Assembly (NCBI GenBank): GCA_004211785.1
Contig: SHBX01000018.1
Coordinates: forward strand, 1 to 54,529
Origin: Winogradskyella sp.
GTDB lineage: Bacteria; Bacteroidota; Bacteroidia; Flavobacteriales; Flavobacteriaceae
Length of the DNA stretch: 54,529 nt
Reading direction: 5' to 3'
The position numbers were made by a program, and so were the translations under genes. Shown here one piece after another: positions 16,185 to 24,434 of the stretch (position 1 is the stretch's first letter; each line of letters begins with the position of its first letter). The notes under the pieces were generated by a model. It was not told where the DNA came from. It did no database searches and saw nothing but the letters and a program-made list of their open reading frames with translations.

Positions 16185-16810
16185 TCTCCTAAAACATAAG
16201 CACAAGTAAAACCATCGAACTCTAAGTAATGAGAGTTATAGCGGTATTTTCTATCTTCATAATCTATCCAACAAACAGTACCTGTTTCTTCAAAAGTAAA
16301 TGGTATTACTAAAAAATGCTCTCTAAATAGCATTCCTGGTGTTGCAAATAACTTGTATAAAGATTCCTTAATCCCCCATATAACAGTAAGCTTTCGTATG
16401 TAATCTTTTGCTTCAGTGTTTAAATAATTAAACTCATAATTAACAAATTTCTTTGCGATAACGGCAATTTTGTCTCGCTGTTTTTCAATATCAATCCCCA
16501 CTTCTTTATCACTTACAATTACTCCCGAAAAGATAAAACTATGGGTTATGGAAATATGCTTTCCGTCTTTGAGATGTGGTTTTCCATTGCTATCATAAAA
16601 CAAATCTTGATCGGTATACCCAAACTCACGGAGTAAATGACGGACACTCAAAAAGCCGCGTTGATGTAATTCACTTTTCATTCCTAAAACGCGCTCCAAA
16701 CTATTAGGTTTTAAATCTAATGGTGCCATTAAATCGTCGTAAGATTCTTCAATCTTCCAAATTTTAACAGTAGTTTGTGTGTTAATACTAATGGATTTAT
16801 ACAGCGGCAT
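16181..16810 (-). CDS. 4'-phosphopantetheinyl transferase superfamily protein (Sfp-like)
   Basis: Moves phosphopantetheine from CoA onto carrier proteins such as acyl carrier protein. The 209 residues include KPHLKDGKHISITHS (near residue 80), VGIDIEKQRDKI (near 103) and IWGIKESLYKLF (near 145). The last two hold the Mg-binding aspartate/glutamate and the WxxKE signature. It is the first gene of a seven-gene minus-strand operon whose members overlap or nearly touch, and it is divergent from ahcY. Confidence 0.9.
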   Translation of the reverse strand: MPLYKSISINTQTTVKIWKIEESYDDLMAPLDLKPNSLERVLGMKSELHQRGFLSVRHLLREFGYTDQDLFYDSNGKPHLKDGKHISITHSFIFSGVIVSDKEVGIDIEKQRDKIAVIAKKFVNYEFNYLNTEAKDYIRKLTVIWGIKESLYKLFATPGMLFREHFLVIPFTFEETGTVCWIDYEDRKYRYNSHYLEFDGFTCAYVLGE

Positions 16811-16841
16811 TTAGTAATGTTAATGTTATGTATTATCTTTG
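16810..16841 (+). promoter_or_regulatory. ahcY promoter
   Basis: The near-consensus -33 TTTA (16810-16813), a 20-base spacer and a perfect -7 TATCTTTG (16834-16841) form a Bacteroidetes-type promoter. The transcript would begin in GCGCTTAAAGCGC (16844-16856), a small hairpin. The rest of the leader holds a 14-base palindrome AATTTAATTAAATT at 16879 and no recognised riboswitch. Confidence 0.65.
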
Positions 16842-16938
16842 CAGCGCTTAAAGCGCATTTGGCAATTTTTTAAAGGCGAATTTAATTAAATTAAGTGCTA
16901 AAACCCAAAGGCGTTTCATTTATAAATAAAGAAAAAAT

Positions 16939-18255
16939 ATGAGTACAAAGACTATTGCTTACGTTCCAAACAAAGTAAAAGACATGTCGTTAGCGGCTTG
17001 GGGAAGAAAAGAAATTGAATTAGCCGAAGCAGAAATGCCAGGTCTAATGAGCTTACGTGAAGAATATAAAGATGAACAACCGCTTAAAGGCTCACGTATT
17101 GCAGGATGTTTACATATGACTATACAAACTGCGGTTTTAATTGAAACTTTACAAGCACTTGGAGCAGAAGTGACATGGAGTTCTTGTAATATCTTCTCTA
17201 CGCAAGATCAAGCTGCTGCTGCAATCGCTGCTGCTGGAACAGCTGTTTATGCCTGGAAAGACATGACTGAAGAAGAATTCGATTGGTGTATCGAGCAAAC
17301 GTTATTCTTTGGTGAAGATCGTCAGCCATTAAATATGATTTTAGATGATGGTGGTGATTTAACTAACATGGTTTTAGATAAATATCCACACCTTGCTAAA
17401 GATATCAAAGGGCTTTCTGAAGAAACTACAACTGGTGTTCACCGTTTATACGAGCGTGTAAAAAATGGAACATTACCAATGCCTGCTATTAACGTTAATG
17501 ACTCTGTAACTAAATCTAAGTTTGATAACAAATATGGCTGTAAAGAATCTGCAGTAGATGCTATTCGTAGAGCAACTGACGTGATGTTAGCTGGTAAGCG
17601 TGTAACTGTTTGTGGTTATGGTGATGTTGGTAAAGGTACTGCAGCGTCTTTTAAAGGTGCTGGTTCTATCGTTACCGTTACCGAGATTGACCCAATCTGT
17701 GCTTTACAAGCCGCAATGGACGGTTTTGAAGTTAAAAAATTAGAAACTGTTGTTGGTAATTCTGATATTATTATCACAACTACAGGAAATAAAGATATCG
17801 TAAGAGCTGAACATTTTGAAGCTATGAAAGACAAGACTATTGTTTGTAACATTGGTCACTTTGATAACGAAATACAAATGGCTTGGTTAAACGAAAACCA
17901 TGGCAATACTAAAGACACGATTAAGCCACAAGTTGATAAATATACTATCAACGGAAAAGATATTATTGTTTTAGCTGAAGGCCGTTTAGTAAACTTAGGT
18001 TGTGCAACTGGCCACCCAAGTTTTGTAATGAGTAACTCATTTACTAACCAAACTTTAGCTCAAATCGAACTTTGGAACCATAGTGACAAATACGGAAACG
18101 ACGTTTACATGCTACCTAAGCATTTAGATGAAAAAGTAGCAAAATTACACTTAGAAAAAATTGGTGTTGAGTTAACTGAATTAGCAGAGTACCAAGCTGA
18201 ATATATTGGTGTAACTGTAGAAGGCCCATACAAACCTGAACATTACAGATACTAA
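16939..18255 (+). CDS. ahcY: Adenosylhomocysteinase
   Basis: Reversibly hydrolyses S-adenosylhomocysteine to adenosine and homocysteine, an NAD-dependent step of the methyl cycle. At 438 residues it has normal length. The substrate region includes [19 protein letters not shown] (about residues 53-71) and the NAD-binding Rossmann motif is [19 protein letters not shown] (about 225-243). The C-terminal PYKPEHYRY carries the conserved Lys and Tyr that contact NAD from the neighbouring subunit. Codon use looks stronger than in the neighbours, as expected of a highly expressed gene. It has its own promoter and terminator. Confidence 0.98.
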   Translation: MSTKTIAYVPNKVKDMSLAAWGRKEIELAEAEMPGLMSLREEYKDEQPLKGSRIAGCLHMTIQTAVLIETLQALGAEVTWSSCNIFSTQDQAAAAIAAAGTAVYAWKDMTEEEFDWCIEQTLFFGEDRQPLNMILDDGGDLTNMVLDKYPHLAKDIKGLSEETTTGVHRLYERVKNGTLPMPAINVNDSVTKSKFDNKYGCKESAVDAIRRATDVMLAGKRVTVCGYGDVGKGTAASFKGAGSIVTVTEIDPICALQAAMDGFEVKKLETVVGNSDIIITTTGNKDIVRAEHFEAMKDKTIVCNIGHFDNEIQMAWLNENHGNTKDTIKPQVDKYTINGKDIIVLAEGRLVNLGCATGHPSFVMSNSFTNQTLAQIELWNHSDKYGNDVYMLPKHLDEKVAKLHLEKIGVELTELAEYQAEYIGVTVEGPYKPEHYRY

Positions 18256-18262
18256 TCTATTT

Positions 18263-18289
18263 GTCATGCTGAACTCGATTCAGCATCTC
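18263..18289. repeat. Short palindromic repeat (REP-like, copy 2)
   Basis: ATGCTGAA (18266-18273) and TTCAGCAT (18279-18286) flank CTCGA, with GTC in front. It sits directly between the ahcY stop codon and its terminator. Confidence 0.5.
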
Positions 18290-18301
18290 ATTATAAAATT
18301 A

Positions 18302-18333
18302 AACCCTTGCAGAAATGCGAGGGTTTTTTATTT
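18302..18333 (+). terminator. ahcY terminator
   Basis: AACCCTTGCA (18302-18311) pairs with TGCGAGGGTT (18316-18325, one G-T pair) across GAAA, followed by TTTTTATTT. Confidence 0.8.
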
Positions 18334-18377
18334 GGGTAATATTAATTGTAACTTCACAACTCCATAAAACAGTATAT

Positions 18378-18842
18378 ATGAGCTCCGAAAAAATAAAACA
18401 CTACATCACTACTTTAGAAGCCCATATTACAAATCATGAAACTGTAAATCCTAAAATTTCTAAGGCCACAATCGGTTGGCAAATAGACCACAGCCTTAAG
18501 GTTATTAATAGCGTTTGTAAAGCTATCCAGTCTTCTGATTCTAAAGCCTATAAAAACAACTTTAGTTTTATGGGAAAGTTTCTGTTTACAATAGGATTTT
18601 TTCCAAGAGGGAAAGCAAAAGCTCCAAAACATGTAAAACCACCAGAAGTTATTTTAAAAGAAGACCTTGTATCTCAAGTTGAAGACGCCAAGGCTAATGT
18701 TGAAACTATAAAAGATTTGAATGATAATGCTTTCTTTAAACATCCACTATTTGGGCACGTTAACAAAAAAAGAGTAAATCGTTTTTTAGAACTCCACACC
18801 AATCATCATTTGAAAATTATAAATGATATTTTGAAACAATAA
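18378..18842 (+). CDS. DUF1569 (DinB-like) protein
   Basis: A four-helix-type protein of 154 residues when started at the ATG at 18378 (MSSEKIKHYITTLEAHI). An upstream start at 18315 would lie in the ahcY terminator and is rejected. GWQIDHSLKV (near residue 28) and LELHTNHHLKIINDI (near the C-terminus) supply the spaced histidines typical of the DinB-like metal-site families. Function unknown; DinB relatives include thiol transferases. Its stop overlaps the ATG of the aminotransferase gene (TAATG), so they are co-transcribed. Confidence 0.8.
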   Translation: MSSEKIKHYITTLEAHITNHETVNPKISKATIGWQIDHSLKVINSVCKAIQSSDSKAYKNNFSFMGKFLFTIGFFPRGKAKAPKHVKPPEVILKEDLVSQVEDAKANVETIKDLNDNAFFKHPLFGHVNKKRVNRFLELHTNHHLKIINDILKQ

Positions 18843-19984
18843 TGCAACACAACTCCAAGCTCCCAAACGTCAGTACCACAATTTTTACAGTAATGAGTGC
18901 TTTGGCTAATACCCATAATGCTATTAATTTGTCACAAGGATTCCCTAATTATCCTAGTGACCAAAAACTGATAGATTTGGTGAGTCAAGCTATGAATTCT
19001 GGTTACAATCAGTACGCACCAATGGCTGGTAATTTAGAGTTGCGCCTAGCTATTTCTAATAAATACCAAAAACTATATAACAGCACGTATCACCCAGAAA
19101 AAGAGATTACTGTAACAGCAGGAGCAACACAAGCAATCTACTGTGTAATTTCAGCTTTTGTAAGGCCAAATGATGAAGTGATTATTTTTAAACCTGCATA
19201 CGATTGCTATGAACCAACAGTTGAAGTCAATGGCGGAAAAGCAATTCCTATTCAGTTATCAGCTCCAGATTACAAAGTGGATTGGAACGAAGTCGCTACA
19301 AAAATATCATCAAAAACCAAAATGATTTTAATCAATTCGCCTCACAACCCAAGTGGAACGATTTGGTCTAAAAACGATATGCTTCAACTTCAAAAACTAA
19401 CAGAGAATACTAACATTATAGTATTAAGCGATGAGGTTTACGAACATATTGTATTTGATGATGCGCAGCATCAAAGCGCATGTCTATTCCATGATTTAAA
19501 ACAACGCAGTTTCATTACAGCCTCTTTTGGGAAAACATTTCATAACACCGGTTGGAAAATAGGCTATTGCTGTGGACCAGAGATGCTTATGAAAGAGTTT
19601 AGAAAAGTACACCAATTCAATGTTTTCTCGGTACATCATCCGTCTCAAAAAGGCATTGCTGATTATATGCAAGATGCCGATACTTATTTAGGTTTGAATG
19701 CTTTTTTTCAACAAAAGCGCGATTTGTTTTTAAGTCTAATCTCTGAATCTCGATTTAAAGTAAAACCTTCGCAAGGCACTTATTTTCAAGTCTTAGATTA
19801 TTCTGAAATCACGAATGAATACGATGTAGATTTTGCAAAACGTTTAACTACAGAATTTGGAATTGCTTCTATTCCACTTTCAGTATTTAACGAGAATAAT
19901 CAAGATGATAACGTATTGCGTTTTTGCTTTGCTAAAACAGATGAAACTTTAGTAAAAGCGTCAGAAATTTTGAATAAAATTTAA
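18842..19984 (+). CDS. Methionine/glutamine-type aminotransferase (YbdL-like, PLP-dependent)
   Basis: Class I/II fold aminotransferase of 380 residues. The start IFTVMSALANTHNAINLSQGFPNYP is typical of the YbdL and glutamine-transaminase-K group. The PLP lysine is in ASFGKTFHNTGWKIGYCCGP (near residue 230); NSPHNPSGTIW and VLSDEVYEHI supply further cofactor residues. YbdL prefers methionine and can use keto-methylthiobutyrate, the last step of methionine salvage. An omega-amidase-type nitrilase two genes on would remove the 2-oxoglutaramate formed from glutamine. It is translationally coupled to DUF1569, and its stop overlaps the convergent hydrolase stop by 4 bases (TTAA). Confidence 0.9.
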   Translation: MQHNSKLPNVSTTIFTVMSALANTHNAINLSQGFPNYPSDQKLIDLVSQAMNSGYNQYAPMAGNLELRLAISNKYQKLYNSTYHPEKEITVTAGATQAIYCVISAFVRPNDEVIIFKPAYDCYEPTVEVNGGKAIPIQLSAPDYKVDWNEVATKISSKTKMILINSPHNPSGTIWSKNDMLQLQKLTENTNIIVLSDEVYEHIVFDDAQHQSACLFHDLKQRSFITASFGKTFHNTGWKIGYCCGPEMLMKEFRKVHQFNVFSVHHPSQKGIADYMQDADTYLGLNAFFQQKRDLFLSLISESRFKVKPSQGTYFQVLDYSEITNEYDVDFAKRLTTEFGIASIPLSVFNENNQDDNVLRFCFAKTDETLVKASEILNKI

Positions 19985-21138
19985 TCTAGTGCTTTTGTTA
20001 GTTTTAGCATAAATTCTCCAATTTTTGATGGCTCTAACCAACGCGTCACCACCACAACGTTATGGGTTCTATCAACTACTATAAAATTTCCTCCAAAACC
20101 AGCTGCGTAATAAATATCTTCAGATACATTCTCCCAATGGCGCGGTCCTTTTTTGTTAAGCCACCACATATAGCCGTAGTTTACATTTGGCCTAGATGTT
20201 GTAATGGCACGCACAATCCAATCTTCGCTGATGAGTTGCTCGTTTTTCCATTTACCATTGTTTAAAAACAAGAGTCCAAAACGTGCCATATCTTCTGCGG
20301 AAATAAACAAACCTGCACCAGAATGTCCACCGCCAGTAACCGATTTCATTTTGATACCATCAATTGTTGTCCACGCATTATCATAACCAAACCAACGCCA
20401 AGTTGTAGAAGCACCTATTTTATCCATAACCTCTTCTTTTAAAACTTGAGGTAATGGTTTTCGCCATACTTGTAAAGCAGAATATGCCAGTACATTAACA
20501 CGTACATCATTGTACTCCATATGTGTTCCTGGCTCTCTTAATTCTCTATTTTTCCAATCGTCTAAATCTCCTTTTCTTGGAGGTCTGTCTGCCCAATCTT
20601 TTCCGCCCCAAAGCTCACCTGACCAATCAGAATTTTGCTGTAATAAATGCTGCCAAGTAATTTTTGAGTTATGAGCACCATTGAAAGTACCATCCCAAAC
20701 ATAATCTTTTACAAAATCTGTTTCATTAGCTATGAAACCTTTATCAACAGCTAAACCCGTTACCGTTGACAAAAAGCTTTTAGTGACACTAAATGTCATA
20801 TCTACACGCTTAGTATCTCCCCATTTTGCAACTATATAACCGTCTTTAAGAATTAGTCCAGCTGGCGCACCACGCTTTTTAGTTGGTCCTAAAATGTCAT
20901 GAAATGGCTCTCTTGCAAAGCCTTTAAGAATAGCAATCCGTAAATCTCTTGAGCCTGAATATTCATTGTTTTTGGCAAACTCAACAACATCATTTAACCA
21001 TTCTGAATCTACTTTTAACTCTGAAGGTGTCTTTTCTATCCAAGTATCATTCCTGTCTGGGAAATACTCAATTTGTGCAGAAACACTATAAAAACAAAAC
21101 AAGAAGATAATTAGTAAACTTCGATGAGCTTGAAACAT
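19981..21138 (-). CDS. Exported serine hydrolase, beta-lactamase class C family
   Basis: A 385-residue protein with a signal peptide ending FCFYSVSAQ, so periplasmic. The class C-type active site is visible: SVTK (in TFSVTKSFLSTVTG, near residue 138) gives the serine and lysine, and EYNDVRVN the tyrosine of YxN. A C-terminal AAGFGGNFIVVDR block lies where the third motif is expected. Members include esterases and peptidases; true beta-lactamase activity is unlikely to be inferred from this. It sits as a single minus-strand gene between the aminotransferase and the nitrilase. Confidence 0.88.
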   Translation of the reverse strand: MFQAHRSLLIIFLFCFYSVSAQIEYFPDRNDTWIEKTPSELKVDSEWLNDVVEFAKNNEYSGSRDLRIAILKGFAREPFHDILGPTKKRGAPAGLILKDGYIVAKWGDTKRVDMTFSVTKSFLSTVTGLAVDKGFIANETDFVKDYVWDGTFNGAHNSKITWQHLLQQNSDWSGELWGGKDWADRPPRKGDLDDWKNRELREPGTHMEYNDVRVNVLAYSALQVWRKPLPQVLKEEVMDKIGASTTWRWFGYDNAWTTIDGIKMKSVTGGGHSGAGLFISAEDMARFGLLFLNNGKWKNEQLISEDWIVRAITTSRPNVNYGYMWWLNKKGPRHWENVSEDIYYAAGFGGNFIVVDRTHNVVVVTRWLEPSKIGEFMLKLTKALD

Positions 21139-21195
21139 AGAATATATTGGTGTTAATTAATTTAATAAGCCCTGTAAATTTACTAATTTTAAATC

Positions 21196-21978
21196 ATGAA
21201 GAATGAACTAAAAATTGCACTGATTCAATCTGATTTGGTTTGGGAAAATCCTGAAGAGAATCGTAAAACTTTTGAATCGAAAATTGACACTATTTCTGAA
21301 ACCATAGATCTTATCGTTCTACCAGAAATGTTTACTTCTGGTTTTACAATGAATGCTTATTCAGTTGCAGAAACAATGAGTGGTAAAACCTTAACCTGGT
21401 TAAAAAAAATAGCTAAAGAAAAAAACGCGGCTATCACAGGAAGCTTAGTTGTATCAGATGGTAATCTCTTCTATAATCGTTCTGTTTTTGTTCATCCTAA
21501 CGGAAAGGTAGAAACTTATGATAAGCGTCACACATTTACTTTAGCTGGTGAACATAAAGTATACACTGCTGGGACTTCTAAAACTATAATTAATTATCAA
21601 GGCTGGAGAATTTGCCCTTTAGTTTGTTATGATTTACGTTTCCCTGTTTGGGCAAGAAATACTGAAGATTACGACTTACTACTTTATGTTGCCAATTGGC
21701 CAAAACCGCGAATAAACGCTTGGGACGCTTTACTAAAAGCACGTGCTATTGAGAACATGAGTTATAGTATTGGAGTAAACCGTGTTGGACAAGATAATAC
21801 TGGCCACGAATATCCAGGGCATTCTGCCTGTTATGATGTTTTAGGAAAAAAACTCAGTAATATTAAACCAAATGAGGAAACCATAAAGGTTGTAACACTT
21901 GAAAAATCTTCTATTGAAAAATCCCGTAAAAAGCTTAATTTTTTAAACGATCGAGACCGTTTTACTCTTTTAAAATAA
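21196..21978 (+). CDS. Nitrilase-family amidohydrolase, probable omega-amidase (Nit2/YafV-like)
   Basis: A 260-residue carbon-nitrogen hydrolase with the Glu-Lys-Cys triad: IVLPEMFTSGFTM (Glu near residue 42), YDKRHTFTLAGEH (Lys near 109) and CPLVCYDLRFPVWAR (Cys near 146). The FTSGF and KRHTF versions are those of YafV/Nit2 omega-amidases, which hydrolyse 2-oxoglutaramate and 2-oxosuccinamate. The nearby YbdL-like aminotransferase provides the matching transamination. Its 3' end overlaps the convergent lipoprotein gene by 17 bases. Confidence 0.9.
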   Translation: MKNELKIALIQSDLVWENPEENRKTFESKIDTISETIDLIVLPEMFTSGFTMNAYSVAETMSGKTLTWLKKIAKEKNAAITGSLVVSDGNLFYNRSVFVHPNGKVETYDKRHTFTLAGEHKVYTAGTSKTIINYQGWRICPLVCYDLRFPVWARNTEDYDLLLYVANWPKPRINAWDALLKARAIENMSYSIGVNRVGQDNTGHEYPGHSACYDVLGKKLSNIKPNEETIKVVTLEKSSIEKSRKKLNFLNDRDRFTLLK

Positions 21979-23572
21979 ACTCAATAACAAAATCGAAATT
22001 TGGTCTTACTGGGTCAATAGGTTGTGCGTAGCTTACACGCTCTGGCTGAATCTTCTTTAAATAATTACCAGAATCGTATTTGCCGTTTTTATTGGTATCA
22101 AAAATAGCACGAAGCTGATATTGCTTAGCGTCAATATCACTAAAGTCTACTACAGGATATTCATCAGCATATTGCTCATACAAAACTTTTCCTCTTTCAT
22201 CTACTAACTGAACAATTAAAGGGAATTTTGCATTAATTAGATTAACTCTTATACTTCCAAAATCTGATTTCTTTCTTGTGTTAAATGTAAAGTTGAGCGT
22301 GTCATTAACCTCGCCATAAAAGTCTGTAAATGCAGATGGCAACACCTCCATTTTGTATTTTTCGGTCTCTTTTAAATCTATTTTAAATTTATAACGGTTA
22401 TAAATCTCATTAAACTCAATATCATATTTTACAGGTACAGAATCATTATCAATTAGCTTAATCTTTGTGGTGTCTATTTTAACAAAAGGTGTTGATGCTT
22501 CAAGCTCTATATCATCATTAAAACTTAACGTTCCAGGTTTAAATGCCGTTATAGTCAAAGAGTCTTTATCTGCCTTTCTAAGCTTATATTTAAACGATTC
22601 TGAATAGTCTTCATTCTTTACTAAAAATAAAGCTGAATCCACTTCAACTTTTGGCTTATACCAATAATACAAACTATCGGTTTGCTTATCTCTTGTTAGC
22701 CTGTATTCTAGATTTTTAATAGAATCAGATTGCACTTCAATATCAACCTTTTCATATTCGCCCTCAAACGGAAACATAATGCGTTGCTCAGCAACTTGGC
22801 TAGGTTTTAAAACTTTAAAATCTAGAACTTCCTTAAAAAGTGTAATGTCATATGTGGAATCACTAGGCACAGTGATTTCCTTATCATAATAACCAATTTT
22901 ATCTGTTTTAGGTTGATACGTGAAGTTTGAGTTTTCTTCTTTTAAAGCGACTAATCTATATTTACCTGCTTTAATATTATCGATACTAAAAGTCGTTAAA
23001 CTATCTAGTGTATTGGTGATGAATTTTGGTTTCTCTTTATATACAATTGAATCTGTGTAAGAGGTATCTACTTCATATAGCATTACAGAAATAAAAGGGT
23101 CTGCATTTCTGTTCTCTGCATCAAAAACAGCTCCTTTTACTGATAACGAATCGATAGTTTCGCCCGTAGAAAACACATAACGGTAATATGGGTATGGATT
23201 TTCTTCATTATTATCTACAATACTTTGTCCAAAATTGATTGCGTATGTTGTATTATCCTCTAAAGTATCTTTAATTTTTATCGTAATGTATTTGCTTGCC
23301 GAGCCCTGAGGTGTTATTAATGGCTGCGTATCCATCGGTGGTGAGATAATTAACTGCTTCTGCAAATCTTTAAGTTTGATAAACTCATCGAAATAAATTT
23401 TAATCTCTCTATTTCTAAAGTTTGTAGAATAGTTTTTAGGGCTCTCACTTGTAATTTCTGGAGGTGTAACATCTTTTTCACCACCAGAAGGTCTACCACG
23501 GCTGGCACAGCCCACAGCGAAAAGAATAGCTGAAACTAATACAAAATATATCCGATAAGATTTCTTAAACAT
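21962..23572 (-). CDS. Lipoprotein with N-terminal bacterial Ig-like (Big_5) domain
   Basis: A 536-residue predicted lipoprotein when started at the ATG at 23572: MFKKSYRIYFVLVSAILFAVGC gives a lipobox with the Cys at residue 22. SRGRPSGGEKDVTPPEI follows and leads to an Ig-like Big_5 domain (about residues 40-140: PKNYSTNFRNREIKIYFDEF). The remainder is beta-rich with repeated prealbumin-like strands (AENRNADPFISVMLYE; FDTNKNGKYDSGNYL). A longer frame begins at 23656 but would overlap comF. Known flavobacterial family, cell-surface or periplasmic; role unknown. Probably the second gene after comF. Confidence 0.85.
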   Translation of the reverse strand: MFKKSYRIYFVLVSAILFAVGCASRGRPSGGEKDVTPPEITSESPKNYSTNFRNREIKIYFDEFIKLKDLQKQLIISPPMDTQPLITPQGSASKYITIKIKDTLEDNTTYAINFGQSIVDNNEENPYPYYRYVFSTGETIDSLSVKGAVFDAENRNADPFISVMLYEVDTSYTDSIVYKEKPKFITNTLDSLTTFSIDNIKAGKYRLVALKEENSNFTYQPKTDKIGYYDKEITVPSDSTYDITLFKEVLDFKVLKPSQVAEQRIMFPFEGEYEKVDIEVQSDSIKNLEYRLTRDKQTDSLYYWYKPKVEVDSALFLVKNEDYSESFKYKLRKADKDSLTITAFKPGTLSFNDDIELEASTPFVKIDTTKIKLIDNDSVPVKYDIEFNEIYNRYKFKIDLKETEKYKMEVLPSAFTDFYGEVNDTLNFTFNTRKKSDFGSIRVNLINAKFPLIVQLVDERGKVLYEQYADEYPVVDFSDIDAKQYQLRAIFDTNKNGKYDSGNYLKKIQPERVSYAQPIDPVRPNFDFVIEFILKE

Positions 23573-23627
23573 TGACTCTAAAAAATTTAAGCAAATTAAC
23601 AACTTAATTCTATTAATAACGAACATT

Positions 23628-24308
23628 CTACTCTGCAATTGCCATAGTTGCAACACTAATTTTTACATCTGGAATACGCTCTAAAAGCGTCACACAAGCT
23701 TCAATGGTTGCGCCAGTTGTTATAATATCATCAACTAACAAAATATGTTTACCACTTAAACCATCTGTGTTACCAAGAGCAAAACGCGTATTAGCATCAT
23801 CAAATCGGGTAATTCTATCTTTAAACACTTGTGTTTTAGAATGTTTTACTTTTATCAAAACACCTTCATCATATTCTGTATTTAAAGCTTTGGCAATAGC
23901 TTCTCCAAATTTTGTAACCTGGTTATAACCTCGCTCTCTTCGTTTGTTTTTATGCAATGGCACAGGCACAATAACGCCAATATTTTTATAGACCTCTATA
24001 GATTGTAACTCACCACCAAGCCAATCACCAAGAAATTTTCCTATTTGCTCATGTCCACGATACTTTAAGTTATGTAATAATTCTTGCACTAATCCTTTTT
24101 TTGAAAAATGAAGTAATGCAGTTGCATTTTGTAATTCTACTCTACCATAAAGCATCTTTTTTACTGCATCATTATTTTCAAAATGAAAATTGGTGACTGG
24201 CAGCTCGTGTCTACAACTAATGCAAATCACTTTCTCGTTATCCTTAAGAGGCAGCTTGCAAGCTTCGCATATTTGTGGAAAGAATAAATTAATGAGGTTT
24301 TGAAACAC
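23628..24308 (-). CDS. comF: ComF family phosphoribosyltransferase-like protein
   Basis: A 226-residue protein. It starts with a four-cysteine zinc-binding knuckle (CEACKLPL and CISCRHEL, about residues 14-36). The phosphoribosyltransferase domain contains VPVPLHKNKRRERGYNQ (near 115-131) and the PRPP loop LLVDDIITTGATIEAC (near 186-201). ComF is needed for natural DNA uptake in competent bacteria and is thought to help take single-stranded DNA across the inner membrane. No other competence genes are in the window. Confidence 0.9.
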   Translation of the reverse strand: MFQNLINLFFPQICEACKLPLKDNEKVICISCRHELPVTNFHFENNDAVKKMLYGRVELQNATALLHFSKKGLVQELLHNLKYRGHEQIGKFLGDWLGGELQSIEVYKNIGVIVPVPLHKNKRRERGYNQVTKFGEAIAKALNTEYDEGVLIKVKHSKTQVFKDRITRFDDANTRFALGNTDGLSGKHILLVDDIITTGATIEACVTLLERIPDVKISVATMAIAE

Positions 24309-24422
24309 TTTAAATAGATATCAGAAAACTATATGTTTTTACACTTTATAACTTAAATGTAATATTTATTTTTGAAGCCACTATAAATTACCAAAAACCA
24401 ACCGTTAATTGTGGCGGTTTTA

Positions 24423-24430
24423 TATTTTTG
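24423..24430 (+). promoter_or_regulatory. -7 promoter element of glyS, 4 bases before the start codon
   Basis: TATTTTTG fits TAnnTTTG exactly; the ATG begins at 24435. This argues for the ATG over a GTG at 24411 that would put the promoter inside the gene, and for a leaderless message. Confidence 0.5.
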
Positions 24431-24434
24431 CAGC

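Noticed and set aside
16842..16938. A possible SAH or SAM riboswitch in the ahcY leader
   Set aside because: Only a tiny hairpin, an AT-rich palindrome and an AAAGGCG direct repeat are visible; the conserved riboswitch blocks are missing.
18315..18377. A longer start for DUF1569
   Set aside because: It would begin within the ahcY terminator hairpin; the downstream ATG gives a normal N-terminus.
24411..24434. A longer glyS start at GTG
   Set aside because: It would place a perfect -7 promoter element inside the gene, and the extra residues (MAVLYFCS) do not fit the family.
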